Below are positions 1 to 7,492 of a stretch of 43,115 nucleotides of DNA, piece after piece (position 1 is the stretch's first letter; each line of letters opens with the position of its first letter). Source of the DNA: Shewanella canadensis (lineage in GTDB: Bacteria; Pseudomonadota; Gammaproteobacteria; Enterobacterales; Shewanellaceae); assembly GCF_003966225.1 (NCBI RefSeq), contig NZ_RXNU01000023.1:1-43115 (forward strand). The letters are read 5' to 3'. A program made the translations under genes and the position numbers. The notes under the pieces are model-generated. The model searched no databases. It was not told the origin of the DNA and worked only from the letters and a program-made list of their open reading frames with translations.

Positions 1-65
1 CTCTGATGGGAAAATTACAGCCCGTCTTATAGGTAAGAGTCGGGCTGGTATCTGTATAAATGATT
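1..65 (-). terminator. Probable terminator of slmA (minus strand), at the window edge
   Basis: A stem of CAGCCCG (18-24) and CGGGCTG (41-47) lies just past the slmA stop codon. It is extended inward by TCTTA/TAAGA around a TAGG loop, with a 2-base bulge. Read on the minus strand, the hairpin is followed by TAATTTT, a short and imperfect U-tract, so a Rho-independent terminator for the coaBC-dut-slmA unit is likely but not certain. Nothing else can be read in the first 65 bases. Confidence 0.5.
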
Positions 66-659
66 TTAGCTTTGAAGTAACTGCTGCTGGATGAAGGCCC
101 ATTGCTGTTCGAAGTGTTCGGTTGGCTTTTGTTTGAACTCACTGCGAACGAATTGTGCGATTCTGCCCTCTGCGATGGCGAGCAACAGGTTGGCCAGAAT
201 GGCTTCGTCAAGATTAAAGCCTTTGCCCTCTCTTAGCGTTTTCTCGCGTAAAATTTGCTTTAGGTGAGTTTCAATTTTTGAATAAATGAGACTGACTCTG
301 CTACGAAGGCGTTCATTCTCACCAAGCAGGGCGTCACCATTTAGCACTCTGGAGATCCCAGGATTGCGTTCGGAGAAGATAAGCAGAAGCTGCAGTAGCA
401 ACTGGCATCGCTTCATGGTGTCCTTCTCTTCCGTCATGATGAGGTTGATGCGAGATAAGAGTGATTCTTCGATGAAATCGATTAGACCTTCAAACATGCG
501 CGCTTTACTTGGAAAGTGTCGATATAACGCGGCTTCAGATACGCCAACTTCGGCAGCGAGTTTTGCCGTTGTTATTCTCTGTCCAGGATTGGTTTCCAGC
601 ATAGTTGCCAGACATTGGAGGATATGTTCGCGGCGATTGATTTTTGGGCTTACAGCCAT
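66..659 (-). CDS. slmA: Nucleoid occlusion factor SlmA (TetR family)
   Basis: SlmA is a TetR-family DNA-binding protein. It binds specific chromosomal sites and stops FtsZ from assembling a division ring over unsegregated DNA. The 197-residue product has the normal length. It has an N-terminal helix-turn-helix at about residues 28-52 (ITTAKLAAEVGVSEAALYRH) followed by an all-helical dimerisation/FtsZ-binding domain. The ATG start is preceded on the minus strand by AAGGA. The gene lies 144 bases downstream of dut in the same direction, the same coaBC-dut-slmA order seen in enteric bacteria, so co-transcription is likely. Its target FtsZ is encoded in the same window. Known for the family: DNA-bound SlmA binds the FtsZ C-terminal tail. 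Not shown here: binding sites; I saw no clear GTGAGTACTCAC-like site. Confidence 0.95.
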   Translation of the reverse strand: MAVSPKINRREHILQCLATMLETNPGQRITTAKLAAEVGVSEAALYRHFPSKARMFEGLIDFIEESLLSRINLIMTEEKDTMKRCQLLLQLLLIFSERNPGISRVLNGDALLGENERLRSRVSLIYSKIETHLKQILREKTLREGKGFNLDEAILANLLLAIAEGRIAQFVRSEFKQKPTEHFEQQWAFIQQQLLQS

Positions 660-803
660 TTAGTTTTCCTTCACTCAAAATACGGCAGGAGCTAGGTGAT
701 CGCTTTGCCTTCGTCCAAAAGCGGATGCTGGCAATGGTTCACTTTTTATTGTTTACAGAGTCGAGGCCGATCTGTTCAGCCTCAAAGATGACGGTGTGTC
801 AGG

Positions 804-1262
804 TTATTTGGTGCCAGAATGACCGAAACCACCTTCACCACGAGATGAGTTATCAAATTCATCAACGAGTTTAAATTCGGCCTGAACGACCGGAACAAAA
901 ACGAGTTGAGCCAACCTGTCTCCTATCTCTAAGGTGAATGGCTCACTACCTCTGTTCCAGCATGAGACCATTAGTGCGCCTTGATAATCAGAATCGATAA
1001 GACCAACCAAGTTACCTAACACTATGCCGTGTTTATGGCCCAGGCCTGAGCGAGGGAGTATCACAGCGGCAAGGCTTGAATCGGCGACATGAATTGAGAT
1101 GCCAGTTGGAATTAGAATCGTTTCTCCGGGAGCCACCTGGATACTGGTTTCGAGCATGGCCCTAAGGTCCATGCCGGCACTACCGGGTGTCGCATAGGCG
1201 GGTAGAGGAAATTGAGAACCAATGCGTGAGTCGAGGATTTTTACTTCTATAGGAGTCTTCAT
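804..1262 (-). CDS. dut: Deoxyuridine 5'-triphosphate nucleotidohydrolase (dUTPase)
   Basis: Hydrolyses dUTP to dUMP and pyrophosphate in the cytoplasm, keeping uracil out of DNA and supplying dUMP for thymidylate synthesis. All five motifs of the trimeric dUTPase family are visible in the 152-residue protein: AGMDLRA (29-35), PRSGLGHKHG (70-79), GLIDSDYQG (87-95, with the catalytic-base aspartate D90), RLAQLVF (116-122) and the C-terminal glycine-rich lid RGEGGFGHSG (141-150). The length is typical. The start codon overlaps the stop codon of coaBC by four bases (ATGA on the minus strand), which points to translational coupling in a coaBC-dut-slmA operon. Confidence 0.97.
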   Translation of the reverse strand: MKTPIEVKILDSRIGSQFPLPAYATPGSAGMDLRAMLETSIQVAPGETILIPTGISIHVADSSLAAVILPRSGLGHKHGIVLGNLVGLIDSDYQGALMVSCWNRGSEPFTLEIGDRLAQLVFVPVVQAEFKLVDEFDNSSRGEGGFGHSGTK

Positions 1263-2461
1263 GCGTTATCTATTCGCTTCGCTATCAGGGTGAGCAATTG
1301 AGTGGCTAAGGTTAGTTTATCCGTTGCGGGGAGATCTTGCTCTCCTTTTTCCCAAATCACTTTTAGTGCATTGCTATCCGCATTGAAACCGAGTTCTGGG
1401 CTGGACACATCGTTTGCCGCAATCATGTCGAGCTTTTTGCGGATAAGTTTATCCTTGGCGTAGCGTGCAACATCTTGAGTTTCAGCGGCAAATCCCACAG
1501 TAAACGGTCGTGGGGTATGACTCGCAACACCGGCTAAGATATCAGGATTTCTCACCAGTGAAAGCTGCATCTCAGTCGCTGATTTCTTTATCTTGTCTGT
1601 GGCGATATCGGCAACGCGATAATCTGCGACTGCAGCACAGCCGATAAAAATGTCATGGGAATCGACTTGGGCCATGACGGCATTGAGCATATCATCGGTC
1701 GACTCTACATCGACTCTGTTCACGCCTGTTGGGGTGGGCAGATTAACCGGGCCTGAGACTAAGGTGACATTGGCTCCCATATCGGCAGCGGCCTTAGCCA
1801 AGGCAAAGCCCATTTTCCCGGAGCTGTGATTCGAGATATAACGTACGGGGTCTATCGCTTCTCGCGTCGGACCCGCTGTGAGCAGCAGTGAGCGACCAGC
1901 AAGAAGCTTCGGCGCAAAAAACTGCTCGACTTGCATGGCTATTTCCAGAGGCTCTTGCATACGACCCGGACCTACCTCGCCACAGGCTTGGCTACCCGTA
2001 GCCGGGCCCCAGATGGTGAGCCCTCGCTCAGATAAATTCTTGATATTGTCCTGTGTTGCCTGATTGCGATACATCTGTTGATTCATCGCCGGACAGATGA
2101 CCACTGGAGATTCGGTGGCTAAGCAAGTTGTGGTGATGAGTTCATCGGCCATACCCGCATTGATTCGTGCAATTAAATTGGCTGTCGCCGGAGCAACCAC
2201 TACCAGATCCGCCCAGCGTGCCAGCTCAATATGGCCCATAGCGGCTTCGGCGGCGGTATCGAGGAGATCGGATGCGACAGGATATCCGGAGAGTGCCTGT
2301 AATGTCAGCGGAGTAATAAATTCTTTAGCGCTTTGACTCATGACAACACGAACGTCTGCACCACGCTCTTTGAGGCGACGAATAAGATCGGCAGATTTAT
2401 AGGCCGCGATACCGCCACCTATGGCTAGTAAAATTTGTTTATTTGTCAGACTCTGGTTCAT
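1259..2461 (-). CDS. coaBC: Bifunctional phosphopantothenoylcysteine decarboxylase / phosphopantothenate-cysteine ligase
   Basis: Catalyses two consecutive coenzyme A steps: CTP-dependent joining of cysteine to 4'-phosphopantothenate (CoaB), then FMN-dependent decarboxylation to 4'-phosphopantetheine (CoaC). The N-terminal flavoprotein half (about 1-185) shows GGIAAYK (16-22), catalytic His77 (in MGHIELARWAD), PAMN (124-127) and Cys160 in the ACGEVGPGRM lid. The ligase half starts near 190 with LLTAGPTREAIDPVRYIS, followed by Asn211 in NHSSGKMG and Lys290 in DKIKKS, counterparts of the catalytic Asn and Lys of E. coli Dfp. The 400-residue length is typical. The gene is divergent from radC across about 145 bases, in which I see no convincing promoter for either gene. 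Confidence 0.96.
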   Translation of the reverse strand: MNQSLTNKQILLAIGGGIAAYKSADLIRRLKERGADVRVVMSQSAKEFITPLTLQALSGYPVASDLLDTAAEAAMGHIELARWADLVVVAPATANLIARINAGMADELITTTCLATESPVVICPAMNQQMYRNQATQDNIKNLSERGLTIWGPATGSQACGEVGPGRMQEPLEIAMQVEQFFAPKLLAGRSLLLTAGPTREAIDPVRYISNHSSGKMGFALAKAAADMGANVTLVSGPVNLPTPTGVNRVDVESTDDMLNAVMAQVDSHDIFIGCAAVADYRVADIATDKIKKSATEMQLSLVRNPDILAGVASHTPRPFTVGFAAETQDVARYAKDKLIRKKLDMIAANDVSSPELGFNADSNALKVIWEKGEQDLPATDKLTLATQLLTLIAKRIDNA

Positions 2462-2606
2462 AAGAGATGGCTCATTAAGAGGTGAAATCAGTCGCTAAAT
2501 TGAATTGCCGCCTAACATATCACAAACCTGGTGAAGTGGAGGACACAAGTTTTAAAAACTCGACCATACTCAAGAACAGATAAAAAAATCACACAGGGAG
2601 GTCGTG

Positions 2607-3284
2607 ATGGGGATTAAAGATTGGCCCGATGGAGAGGGGCCAAGGGAAAAACTTTTAAAATTAGGTGTTGGACCATTATCCGATGCGGAGCTGCTTGCTG
2701 TCGTTCTTAGAAATGGCGTACAGGGCTTAAGCGCTGTTGAGCTGGCGCGGAATTTGATTGGCCAATTCGGCGGGCTTAGAGAGCTTCTCACTGCCTCTGA
2801 GATTGAGGTGTGCAGAATGCCAGGTATGGGGCCGGTAAAGTTTGCTCAACTTCAGGCGGCAGCCGAGTTAAGCAAGCGAATTTCCCAACAAAATTTAAAA
2901 AGAGGAAAAATATTGAGTGATCCTGATTTAACTCGGGACTATTTAATGAGACAATTAGCAGATCGTGCCTATGAAGTGTTCGCTATTTTATTGTTGGATA
3001 GCCAACATAGAGTAATTCAGTTTGTCGAATTATTCCGTGGCACCATAGATTCAGCCTCGGTATATCCGCGTGATGTGGTATGCCTGGTGCTTGAGAAAAA
3101 GGCCGCGGCCGTGATTGTCTGCCACAACCATCCATCAGGAGTTGCGGAGCCAAGTCTGGCCGATAGGCGAATTACTGAGCGATTGAAATCTGCACTCGAA
3201 ACCATAGATGTTTCCTTGCTAGATCATATGGTTGTAGGCGATCGCGAGATAGTTTCATTTGCAGAGCGGGGATGGATAGATTAA
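2607..3284 (+). CDS. radC: RadC family JAMM-domain protein (UPF0758)
   Basis: A 225-residue RadC-type protein. The N-terminal half has a helix-hairpin-helix-like segment (CRMPGMGPVKFAQLQAAAEL, 69-88). The C-terminal JAB/MPN (JAMM) domain carries the metal motif HNHPSGVAEPSLAD at 173-186 (His173, His175, Asp186), so the metalloprotease-like site is intact. The role of this family is unresolved; the old DNA-repair assignment from E. coli radC is not well supported. A GTG at 2604 could also start the frame. I prefer the ATG at 2607 because GGAGG at 2597-2601 sits 5 bases before it and family members begin MGIKDWP. It is divergent from coaBC and upstream of rpmB, the usual gammaproteobacterial neighbourhood. 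Confidence 0.93.
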   Translation: MGIKDWPDGEGPREKLLKLGVGPLSDAELLAVVLRNGVQGLSAVELARNLIGQFGGLRELLTASEIEVCRMPGMGPVKFAQLQAAAELSKRISQQNLKRGKILSDPDLTRDYLMRQLADRAYEVFAILLLDSQHRVIQFVELFRGTIDSASVYPRDVVCLVLEKKAAAVIVCHNHPSGVAEPSLADRRITERLKSALETIDVSLLDHMVVGDREIVSFAERGWID

Positions 3285-3291
3285 CTATCCC

Positions 3292-3320
3292 TTGATCTTT
3301 ATTTTTAGATCCTGTATAAA
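3292..3320 (+). promoter_or_regulatory. Candidate promoter of rpmB-rpmG
   Basis: TTGATC (3292-3297), a 17-bp spacer and TATAAA (3315-3320), followed at once by ATGCGCCC. The match to the sigma-70 consensus is 9 of 12. The G+C-rich stretch just after the -10 box resembles the discriminator of growth-rate and ppGpp-controlled ribosomal promoters. It would give the ribosomal protein pair a start separate from radC. This is a prediction from sequence only. Confidence 0.6.
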
Positions 3321-3411
3321 ATGCGCCCTCTGTTGTGTGCCTCAGGCGACGGCCATATTCGAGGTACATTAATGCTCGAGCGTTATATATATTGTTTTGG
3401 AGAAGTTTGAC

Positions 3412-3648
3412 ATGTCAAGAGTATGCCAAGTAACTGGCAAGAAACCAATGGTTGGTAACAACCGCTCACACGCGAAAAACTCGACACGTCGTCGTTTTTT
3501 ACCTAACCTACAAAACCATCGTTTTTGGTTAGAAGGCGAAAAGCGTTTCGTTAAGCTACGTATCTCTACTAAAGGTATGCGTATCATCGATAAGAAAGGT
3601 ATTGAAGTTGTTATTGCTGAACTTCGTGCCCGCGGCGAGAAGGTATAA
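3412..3648 (+). CDS. rpmB: 50S ribosomal protein L28
   Basis: A 78-residue basic protein beginning MSRVCQVTGKKPMVGNNRSH, the hallmark N-terminus of bacterial L28, a component of the large ribosomal subunit. It is rich in Arg and Lys and has the usual length. The ATG at 3412 follows GGAGAA at 3399-3404; an in-frame TTG at 3397 would add five residues not expected for L28. It is followed after 6 bases by rpmG, the common rpmB-rpmG operon. Its own promoter lies about 100 bases upstream, in the gap after radC. Confidence 0.97.
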   Translation: MSRVCQVTGKKPMVGNNRSHAKNSTRRRFLPNLQNHRFWLEGEKRFVKLRISTKGMRIIDKKGIEVVIAELRARGEKV

Positions 3649-3654
3649 TAAACC

Positions 3655-3828
3655 ATGGCTAAATCTAAAGGTAATCGTGAGAAGATCAAGCTAGTTTCTA
3701 GCGCTAAAACTGGTCATTTCTACACGACTGAAAAGAACAAGCGTAACATGCCTGAAAAGATGGAAATCAAGAAATTTGATCCAGTTATTCGTCAGCACGT
3801 TATGTACAAAGAAGCTAAAATCAAGTAA
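3655..3828 (+). CDS. rpmG: 50S ribosomal protein L33
   Basis: A 57-residue frame starting ATG at 3655 and ending TAA at 3826-3828. The protein begins [20 protein letters not shown] and ends KEAKIK, recognisable as L33 of the large ribosomal subunit. It has no cysteines, so it is the zinc-independent form of L33. The start is 6 bases after the rpmB stop codon, within GGTATAATAAACCATGG, and it is followed 22 bases later by a strong terminator, so rpmB-rpmG is a compact two-gene unit. Confidence 0.96.
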
Positions 3829-3850
3829 TTGCTTGATTCTTACTTCGAGA

Positions 3851-3877
3851 AAGCCCCTGTTTCAGGGGCTTTTTTTT
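3851..3877 (+). terminator. Rho-independent terminator of rpmB-rpmG
   Basis: AAGCCCCTG (3851-3859) pairs with CAGGGGCTT (3863-3871) around a TTT loop and runs into an uninterrupted T tract to 3877. A textbook intrinsic terminator 22 bases after the rpmG stop codon. Confidence 0.93.
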
Positions 3878-3991
3878 GCCTGTTTTTCTATGTTATGAAC
3901 AAATACTTTTTGATTGTTACTCAATAAAAATTCATATTGCACACCTCTTGTTTACCTGCTATTTATTTCCATTCTCTCCTGTTTTTAGTTA

Positions 3992-4020
3992 TTTACCCTA
4001 TATTTCACAGTGAAAATAAA
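3992..4020 (+). promoter_or_regulatory. Candidate argA promoter overlapping the first ARG box
   Basis: TTTACC (3992-3997), a 17-bp spacer and AATAAA (4015-4020) match the sigma-70 consensus at 8 of 12 positions. The -10 element lies inside the upstream ArgR-box-like sequence, the arrangement expected for direct repression. A weaker alternative is TTGCAC (3937-3942) with TATTTA (3960-3965) at 17-bp spacing. Confidence 0.4.
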
Positions 4021-4047
4021 TGCTTTATTATTGCATTAAAATGCAAT
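4009..4047 (+). promoter_or_regulatory. Tandem ARG boxes (probable ArgR operator of argA)
   Basis: Two 18-bp ARG-box-like sequences lie at 4009-4026 and 4030-4047, separated by 3 bp, the canonical spacing for one ArgR hexamer. The downstream core TGCATTAAAATGCA (4032-4045) matches TGAATwwwwATTCA at 8 of 10 fixed positions and is the centre of a longer dyad, TTATTGCATT and AATGCAATAA around AA. The upstream core TGAAAATAAATGCT (4011-4024) matches at 7 of 10. They sit 71 bases before argA. ArgR repression by arginine is inferred from the family; no argR gene is in the window. Confidence 0.72.
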
Positions 4048-4117
4048 AATATGGTTTTATTACCATGTCATACTTCAAATGACTGCATATTTGATGAATT
4101 AAGGTGAGATATTACTC

Positions 4118-5437
4118 GTGCGTACCACTGAACTCGTTGATGGATTTCGTCATTCTGCCTCCTACGTTAACTCTCATCGGGGTAAGACTTTTGTCGTGAT
4201 GTTAGGCGGTGAAGCCTTGGCCCAAAATCAATTTCGCTCGATTATCAACGATATTGCCTTGCTGCATAGTTTAGGTATTAAGATTGTTCTGGTGCACGGT
4301 GCCAGACCACAGATCGATGAAGCGCTGGCTGAGAAGTCCATCACTCCTGAATATTATAATGGAGTGCGGATCACCGAAGAGGATGCTTTCAAGGTTATCA
4401 AGCAGGTTGTGGGTGGTCTTCAACTCGATATTACAGCAAGGCTTTCCATGAGTTTGAGTAATACGCCCATGCAAGGTGCTCAAATTAATGTGGTCAGTGG
4501 TAATTTCGTTATTGCTCAGCCCTTAGGCGTCGATGATGGCGTGGATTATTGCCTCAGTGGCAAAGTAAGGCGAATCGATGTTCAGGGACTTAAGGCTCAG
4601 TTAGGCAATGATGGCATAGTGTTACTTGGTCCGGTCGCGGCGTCGGTAACGGGTGAGAGCTTTAATTTAACTGCGGAAGAGGTCGCGACTCAAATTGCGG
4701 TCAAACTGAAGGCCGACAAGATGATTGGCTTTAGCTCTCAGAAGGGGATTCTGGATAATTTTGGTGAGGTGTTGGCCGAGTTAATGCCAAACGAAGCCCA
4801 GCAGATCCTCAATAATATTAATCAGGAATCTCATGTCTGCTTGGGGACCAAGGCATTTCTAAAAGCCAGTATCGATGCCTGTCGAAATGGTGTATCCCGT
4901 TGCCACTTTGTCAGCTATCTCGATGATGGCTCCCTGCTTCAGGAGTTGTTCTCCAGAGATGGCGTGGGTACGCAAATAGTTACTCAGAGCGCAGAACGTT
5001 TGCGCCGAGCGGGCATTGGTGATATTGGTGGCATTTTAGACCTTATCCGTCCGTTAGAGGAGAAAGGTATATTAGTGCGCCGCTCACGTGAACAGCTGGA
5101 GATGGAGATCGAACAGTTTATGTTGATTGAGCGTGATAGCTTAGTAATAGGCTGCGCCGCCTTCTATCCGTTTGAAGAGGATAATGCCGGTGAATTTGCT
5201 TGTCTGGTCGTGCACCCTGAGTATCGCGATGCGGATAGAGGAAGTATTTTACTCAACAATATCATTGGCCAGGCGAGGGTTAGAGGCTACTCACGACTCT
5301 TTGCATTGACGACCAGAAGCATTCATTGGTTCCTGGAGCATGGCTTCGAAATCGTTGAGGTCGATGAGTTACCGGATAAAAAGAAGCAGTTATACAATTA
5401 TCAGAGAAAGTCTAAAATACTGGCTCTTGAGCTGTAA
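4118..5437 (+). CDS. argA: Amino-acid N-acetyltransferase (N-acetylglutamate synthase)
   Basis: Transfers acetyl from acetyl-CoA to glutamate, the first step of arginine synthesis. The 439-residue protein has the classical ArgA layout. The amino-acid-kinase-like domain (about 24-285) contains FVVMLGGEALAQ, IVLVHGARPQID and LLGPVAASVTGE; it binds the feedback inhibitor arginine in the family. The GNAT acetyltransferase domain (about 292-439) contains ACLVVHPEYRDADRGSILL and SIHWFLEHGFEIV. The start is GTG at 4118, with AAGGTGAG (4101-4108) upstream. It stands alone between two terminators, and the tandem ARG boxes upstream suggest ArgR control in addition to feedback inhibition. It is a classic ArgA rather than an ArgH-fused or ArgJ-type enzyme. 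Confidence 0.97.
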   Translation: MRTTELVDGFRHSASYVNSHRGKTFVVMLGGEALAQNQFRSIINDIALLHSLGIKIVLVHGARPQIDEALAEKSITPEYYNGVRITEEDAFKVIKQVVGGLQLDITARLSMSLSNTPMQGAQINVVSGNFVIAQPLGVDDGVDYCLSGKVRRIDVQGLKAQLGNDGIVLLGPVAASVTGESFNLTAEEVATQIAVKLKADKMIGFSSQKGILDNFGEVLAELMPNEAQQILNNINQESHVCLGTKAFLKASIDACRNGVSRCHFVSYLDDGSLLQELFSRDGVGTQIVTQSAERLRRAGIGDIGGILDLIRPLEEKGILVRRSREQLEMEIEQFMLIERDSLVIGCAAFYPFEEDNAGEFACLVVHPEYRDADRGSILLNNIIGQARVRGYSRLFALTTRSIHWFLEHGFEIVEVDELPDKKKQLYNYQRKSKILALEL

Positions 5438-5447
5438 ACAGGCAATA

Positions 5448-5475
5448 AAAAAGGAGGTGTGATCACCTCCTTTTT
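5448..5475. terminator. Bidirectional terminator between argA and rarD
   Basis: AAAAAGGAGGTG (5448-5459) and CACCTCCTTTTT (5464-5475) form a 12-bp stem with a TGAT loop. The A run on one side and T run on the other allow it to work in both directions, for argA (plus) and for the rarD transcript (minus) that converges on it. It begins 10 bases after the argA stop codon. Confidence 0.88.
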
Positions 5476-5600
5476 ATGTCTGGAACATTTATGCCGAGAG
5501 TCCATGGATGGAACGCTATCGGCTTTATTGCCTGTAGCCCAGTGTCACAGATGAGACAGCCTTAGTTAATCTTGCCGTTAAAACAGCATCAGAGAAAGTT

Positions 5601-6497
5601 TCAGGACTCTCTCAGAGGCTTTTTACGCTTATAGAGCATATCGATGCTAAACAGGATCAATGCGCTCCAGATGAAAGCAAAGGTGATCCCTTTCTCCAGA
5701 TCAAAGGGTTCTTTGTAGAGCGTAACTGCGAGAATAAACATGATACTGGGGCCGATATATTGAAAGAATCCCAGCATGGAGAGCGGAATTCTAACCGCTG
5801 CGGCGGCGAAACAGAGTAACGGTATGGTTGTGACTATACCCGCTGCCATCAAGAGTAGATTGTTAGGTAGGGTATTGGTCATCAGATTAGTTAGTGCGTC
5901 CCCCATATTGGCGAACAGATAGATCATAGCGATAGGAAAGAGAATCGCGGTCTCTACTAATAGCCCGGTCTTGGCATCGACATTGACTTTCTTTCGTAAT
6001 AATCCGTATAAACCGAAAGAGAAAGCCAGACCCAGTGAGACCATGGGAATCGAGCCGAACGAGATTAACTGAACCAGCACTCCGGACCCGGCTAAGGCTA
6101 CGGCACACCATTGTAACTTTCGTAACCGTTCGCTAAGAAAAACCATACCTAGCATGACATTAACCAGAGGGTTGATGAAGTATCCAAGACTGGCATCCAG
6201 CATGTGGTCATTATTCACTGCCCAGATAAATAGCAGCCAATTTCCTGCGATCAGGACGGATGTCAGTGTGAGTACCGCCAGCTGTTTCGGGCGTTTCAAT
6301 ACTTGTCTCAGCCTGGAGAACCCACCAAAGATGAACATGAGTATGGTCACAAAAACAAATGACCAGATCACACGATGGATCAAAATTTCAGTCGCTGAAA
6401 CGTGATCGAGTAATTTAAAATAGAGGGCAGCAAAGCCCCACAAAGTATAGGCACAAAGCGCGAATGCGATGCCTTTGCGGTGTTCAGAGTCAAGCAT
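5601..6497 (-). CDS. rarD: EamA/DMT-superfamily transporter, RarD type
   Basis: A 298-residue integral membrane protein of the drug/metabolite transporter superfamily, matching the RarD subfamily in length and N-terminus (GIAFALCAYTLWGFAALYFKLL). About ten hydrophobic helices are visible in two repeated halves, ending with a basic cytoplasmic tail (YKRKKPL). The substrate of RarD proteins is not established; the old chloramphenicol-sensitivity name is only suggestive. It lies 232 bases downstream of the YigI-type thioesterase on the same strand, the neighbour relation seen in E. coli (rarD-yigI). The gap contains inverted repeats (listed separately), so a separate promoter is possible. Confidence 0.88.
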   Translation of the reverse strand: MLDSEHRKGIAFALCAYTLWGFAALYFKLLDHVSATEILIHRVIWSFVFVTILMFIFGGFSRLRQVLKRPKQLAVLTLTSVLIAGNWLLFIWAVNNDHMLDASLGYFINPLVNVMLGMVFLSERLRKLQWCAVALAGSGVLVQLISFGSIPMVSLGLAFSFGLYGLLRKKVNVDAKTGLLVETAILFPIAMIYLFANMGDALTNLMTNTLPNNLLLMAAGIVTTIPLLCFAAAAVRIPLSMLGFFQYIGPSIMFILAVTLYKEPFDLEKGITFAFIWSALILFSIDMLYKRKKPLRES

Positions 6498-6603
6498 GAA
6501 TATAACTACAAAAGAAGAGAGAGCCCTATTGTATGCGTCATGACTAGCGGGCTCAACTTCATCGGCAATATATGTCAGAAAAAGTGAATCTAATTCATGT
6601 CTC

Positions 6604-6642
6604 GTAAAAGTGACACAAGGAAACTAAAGCTGACACTTTTAC
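6604..6642. repeat. Inverted repeat in the thioesterase-rarD gap
   Basis: GTAAAAGTG (6604-6612) and CACTTTTAC (6634-6642) are perfect 9-bp inverted copies with a 21-base interval. There is no T-run on either side, so it is not an obvious terminator. It could be an operator dyad or RNA structure upstream of rarD. A second imperfect pairing (GTCAG/CTGAC with GCTTG/CAAGC) occurs at about 6674-6718, nearer the thioesterase stop codon. Confidence 0.4.
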
Positions 6643-6729
6643 TCCTTTAAAAGAGGGATAAGCTCGCTTTAGGGCTTGCCAGGTCAGATAAGAGACTCAG
6701 TTTGCTCAACTGACAAGCATATGCCGACA

Positions 6730-7194
6730 TTACCCCACCATGTATGTTCCTGTTCCGAAAGCAATATGAGAGCCTTGCTCATTGTGAAGCTCCATACGAC
6801 AAACGGAAACTCGGTTGCCTGCACGTATCACAGTTCCCGTGCCGGTAAACTGCATCCCTCTCCCCGGCCTTAGGTAATCGACACGCAGGTCTATGGTGCC
6901 CAATGTTTGCAATCGAATTTGCAGGTCTTCAATGCTCCAGTCATCCCGGCTGGCAACCAGACCCGCAAAGGCTGTGAGACCACCGACAACATCGAGTACC
7001 GTTGCGGTGACTCCGCCATGAAGTATTTGCTGATGAATATTACCGATGAGCTCAGGCTTCATGTTGATAACGACCTCGACGCCATCGAGATCATAGCGCT
7101 TGATATCGAGCCCCAGCAAATTATGAAAGGGAACCTGTTTATCGAATACCTCGGCGACTTGATGAAGTGTCTGCTCTTGAATAGGGTTAGCCAT
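6730..7194 (-). CDS. yigI: PaaI/YigI-type hotdog-fold acyl-CoA thioesterase
   Basis: A 154-residue single hotdog-fold protein. The signature HQQILHGGVTATVLDVVGG (about 54-72) has the HGG turn and an acidic residue (Asp68) on the central helix, as in PaaI-family thioesterases that hydrolyse acyl-CoA to free acid and CoA. The C-terminal strand region VDYLRPGRGMQFTGTGTVIR is also typical. The position between rarD and recQ matches E. coli yigI (rarD-yigI-pldA-recQ), supporting orthology; pldA is absent here. The substrate cannot be read from sequence; medium or long-chain acyl-CoA is only inferred from the YigI family. It is divergent from recQ across about 300 bases. Confidence 0.82.
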   Translation of the reverse strand: MANPIQEQTLHQVAEVFDKQVPFHNLLGLDIKRYDLDGVEVVINMKPELIGNIHQQILHGGVTATVLDVVGGLTAFAGLVASRDDWSIEDLQIRLQTLGTIDLRVDYLRPGRGMQFTGTGTVIRAGNRVSVCRMELHNEQGSHIAFGTGTYMVG

Positions 7195-7428
7195 AAAGTT
7201 CCCTCTTAGACCTGTTTGTTATTAGAGTAATTAATCTATCGCTTATGTATGCTGAAATGCAAATTTAAATACCGATAAGGGCAAAAAAGTACTGAATTTA
7301 TTGGAAATTAACTTAGGGTGTCGACTGGGTATATGGTTATAGCGAGTTAATTCTGCTATTAAATCAGCCTGAGCATCGACGAGGTTATGCAGTAAAAACT
7401 GACGATGATAGCGCTGGTCTATCGTTAT

Positions 7429-7459
7429 TTGACAAGCAATTTTATCTGATTGGTATTAG
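7429..7459 (+). promoter_or_regulatory. Weak candidate recQ promoter
   Basis: A perfect TTGACA (7429-7434) is followed 19 bp later by TATTAG (7454-7459), 34 bases before the recQ start. The spacer is longer than optimal and the -10 is imperfect. The rest of the 298-base gap between the thioesterase and recQ (7195-7492) shows no other clear element. Confidence 0.35.
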
Positions 7460-7492
7460 AATAGGCCCCCCAATTTCTGACTCTGATGGCCA

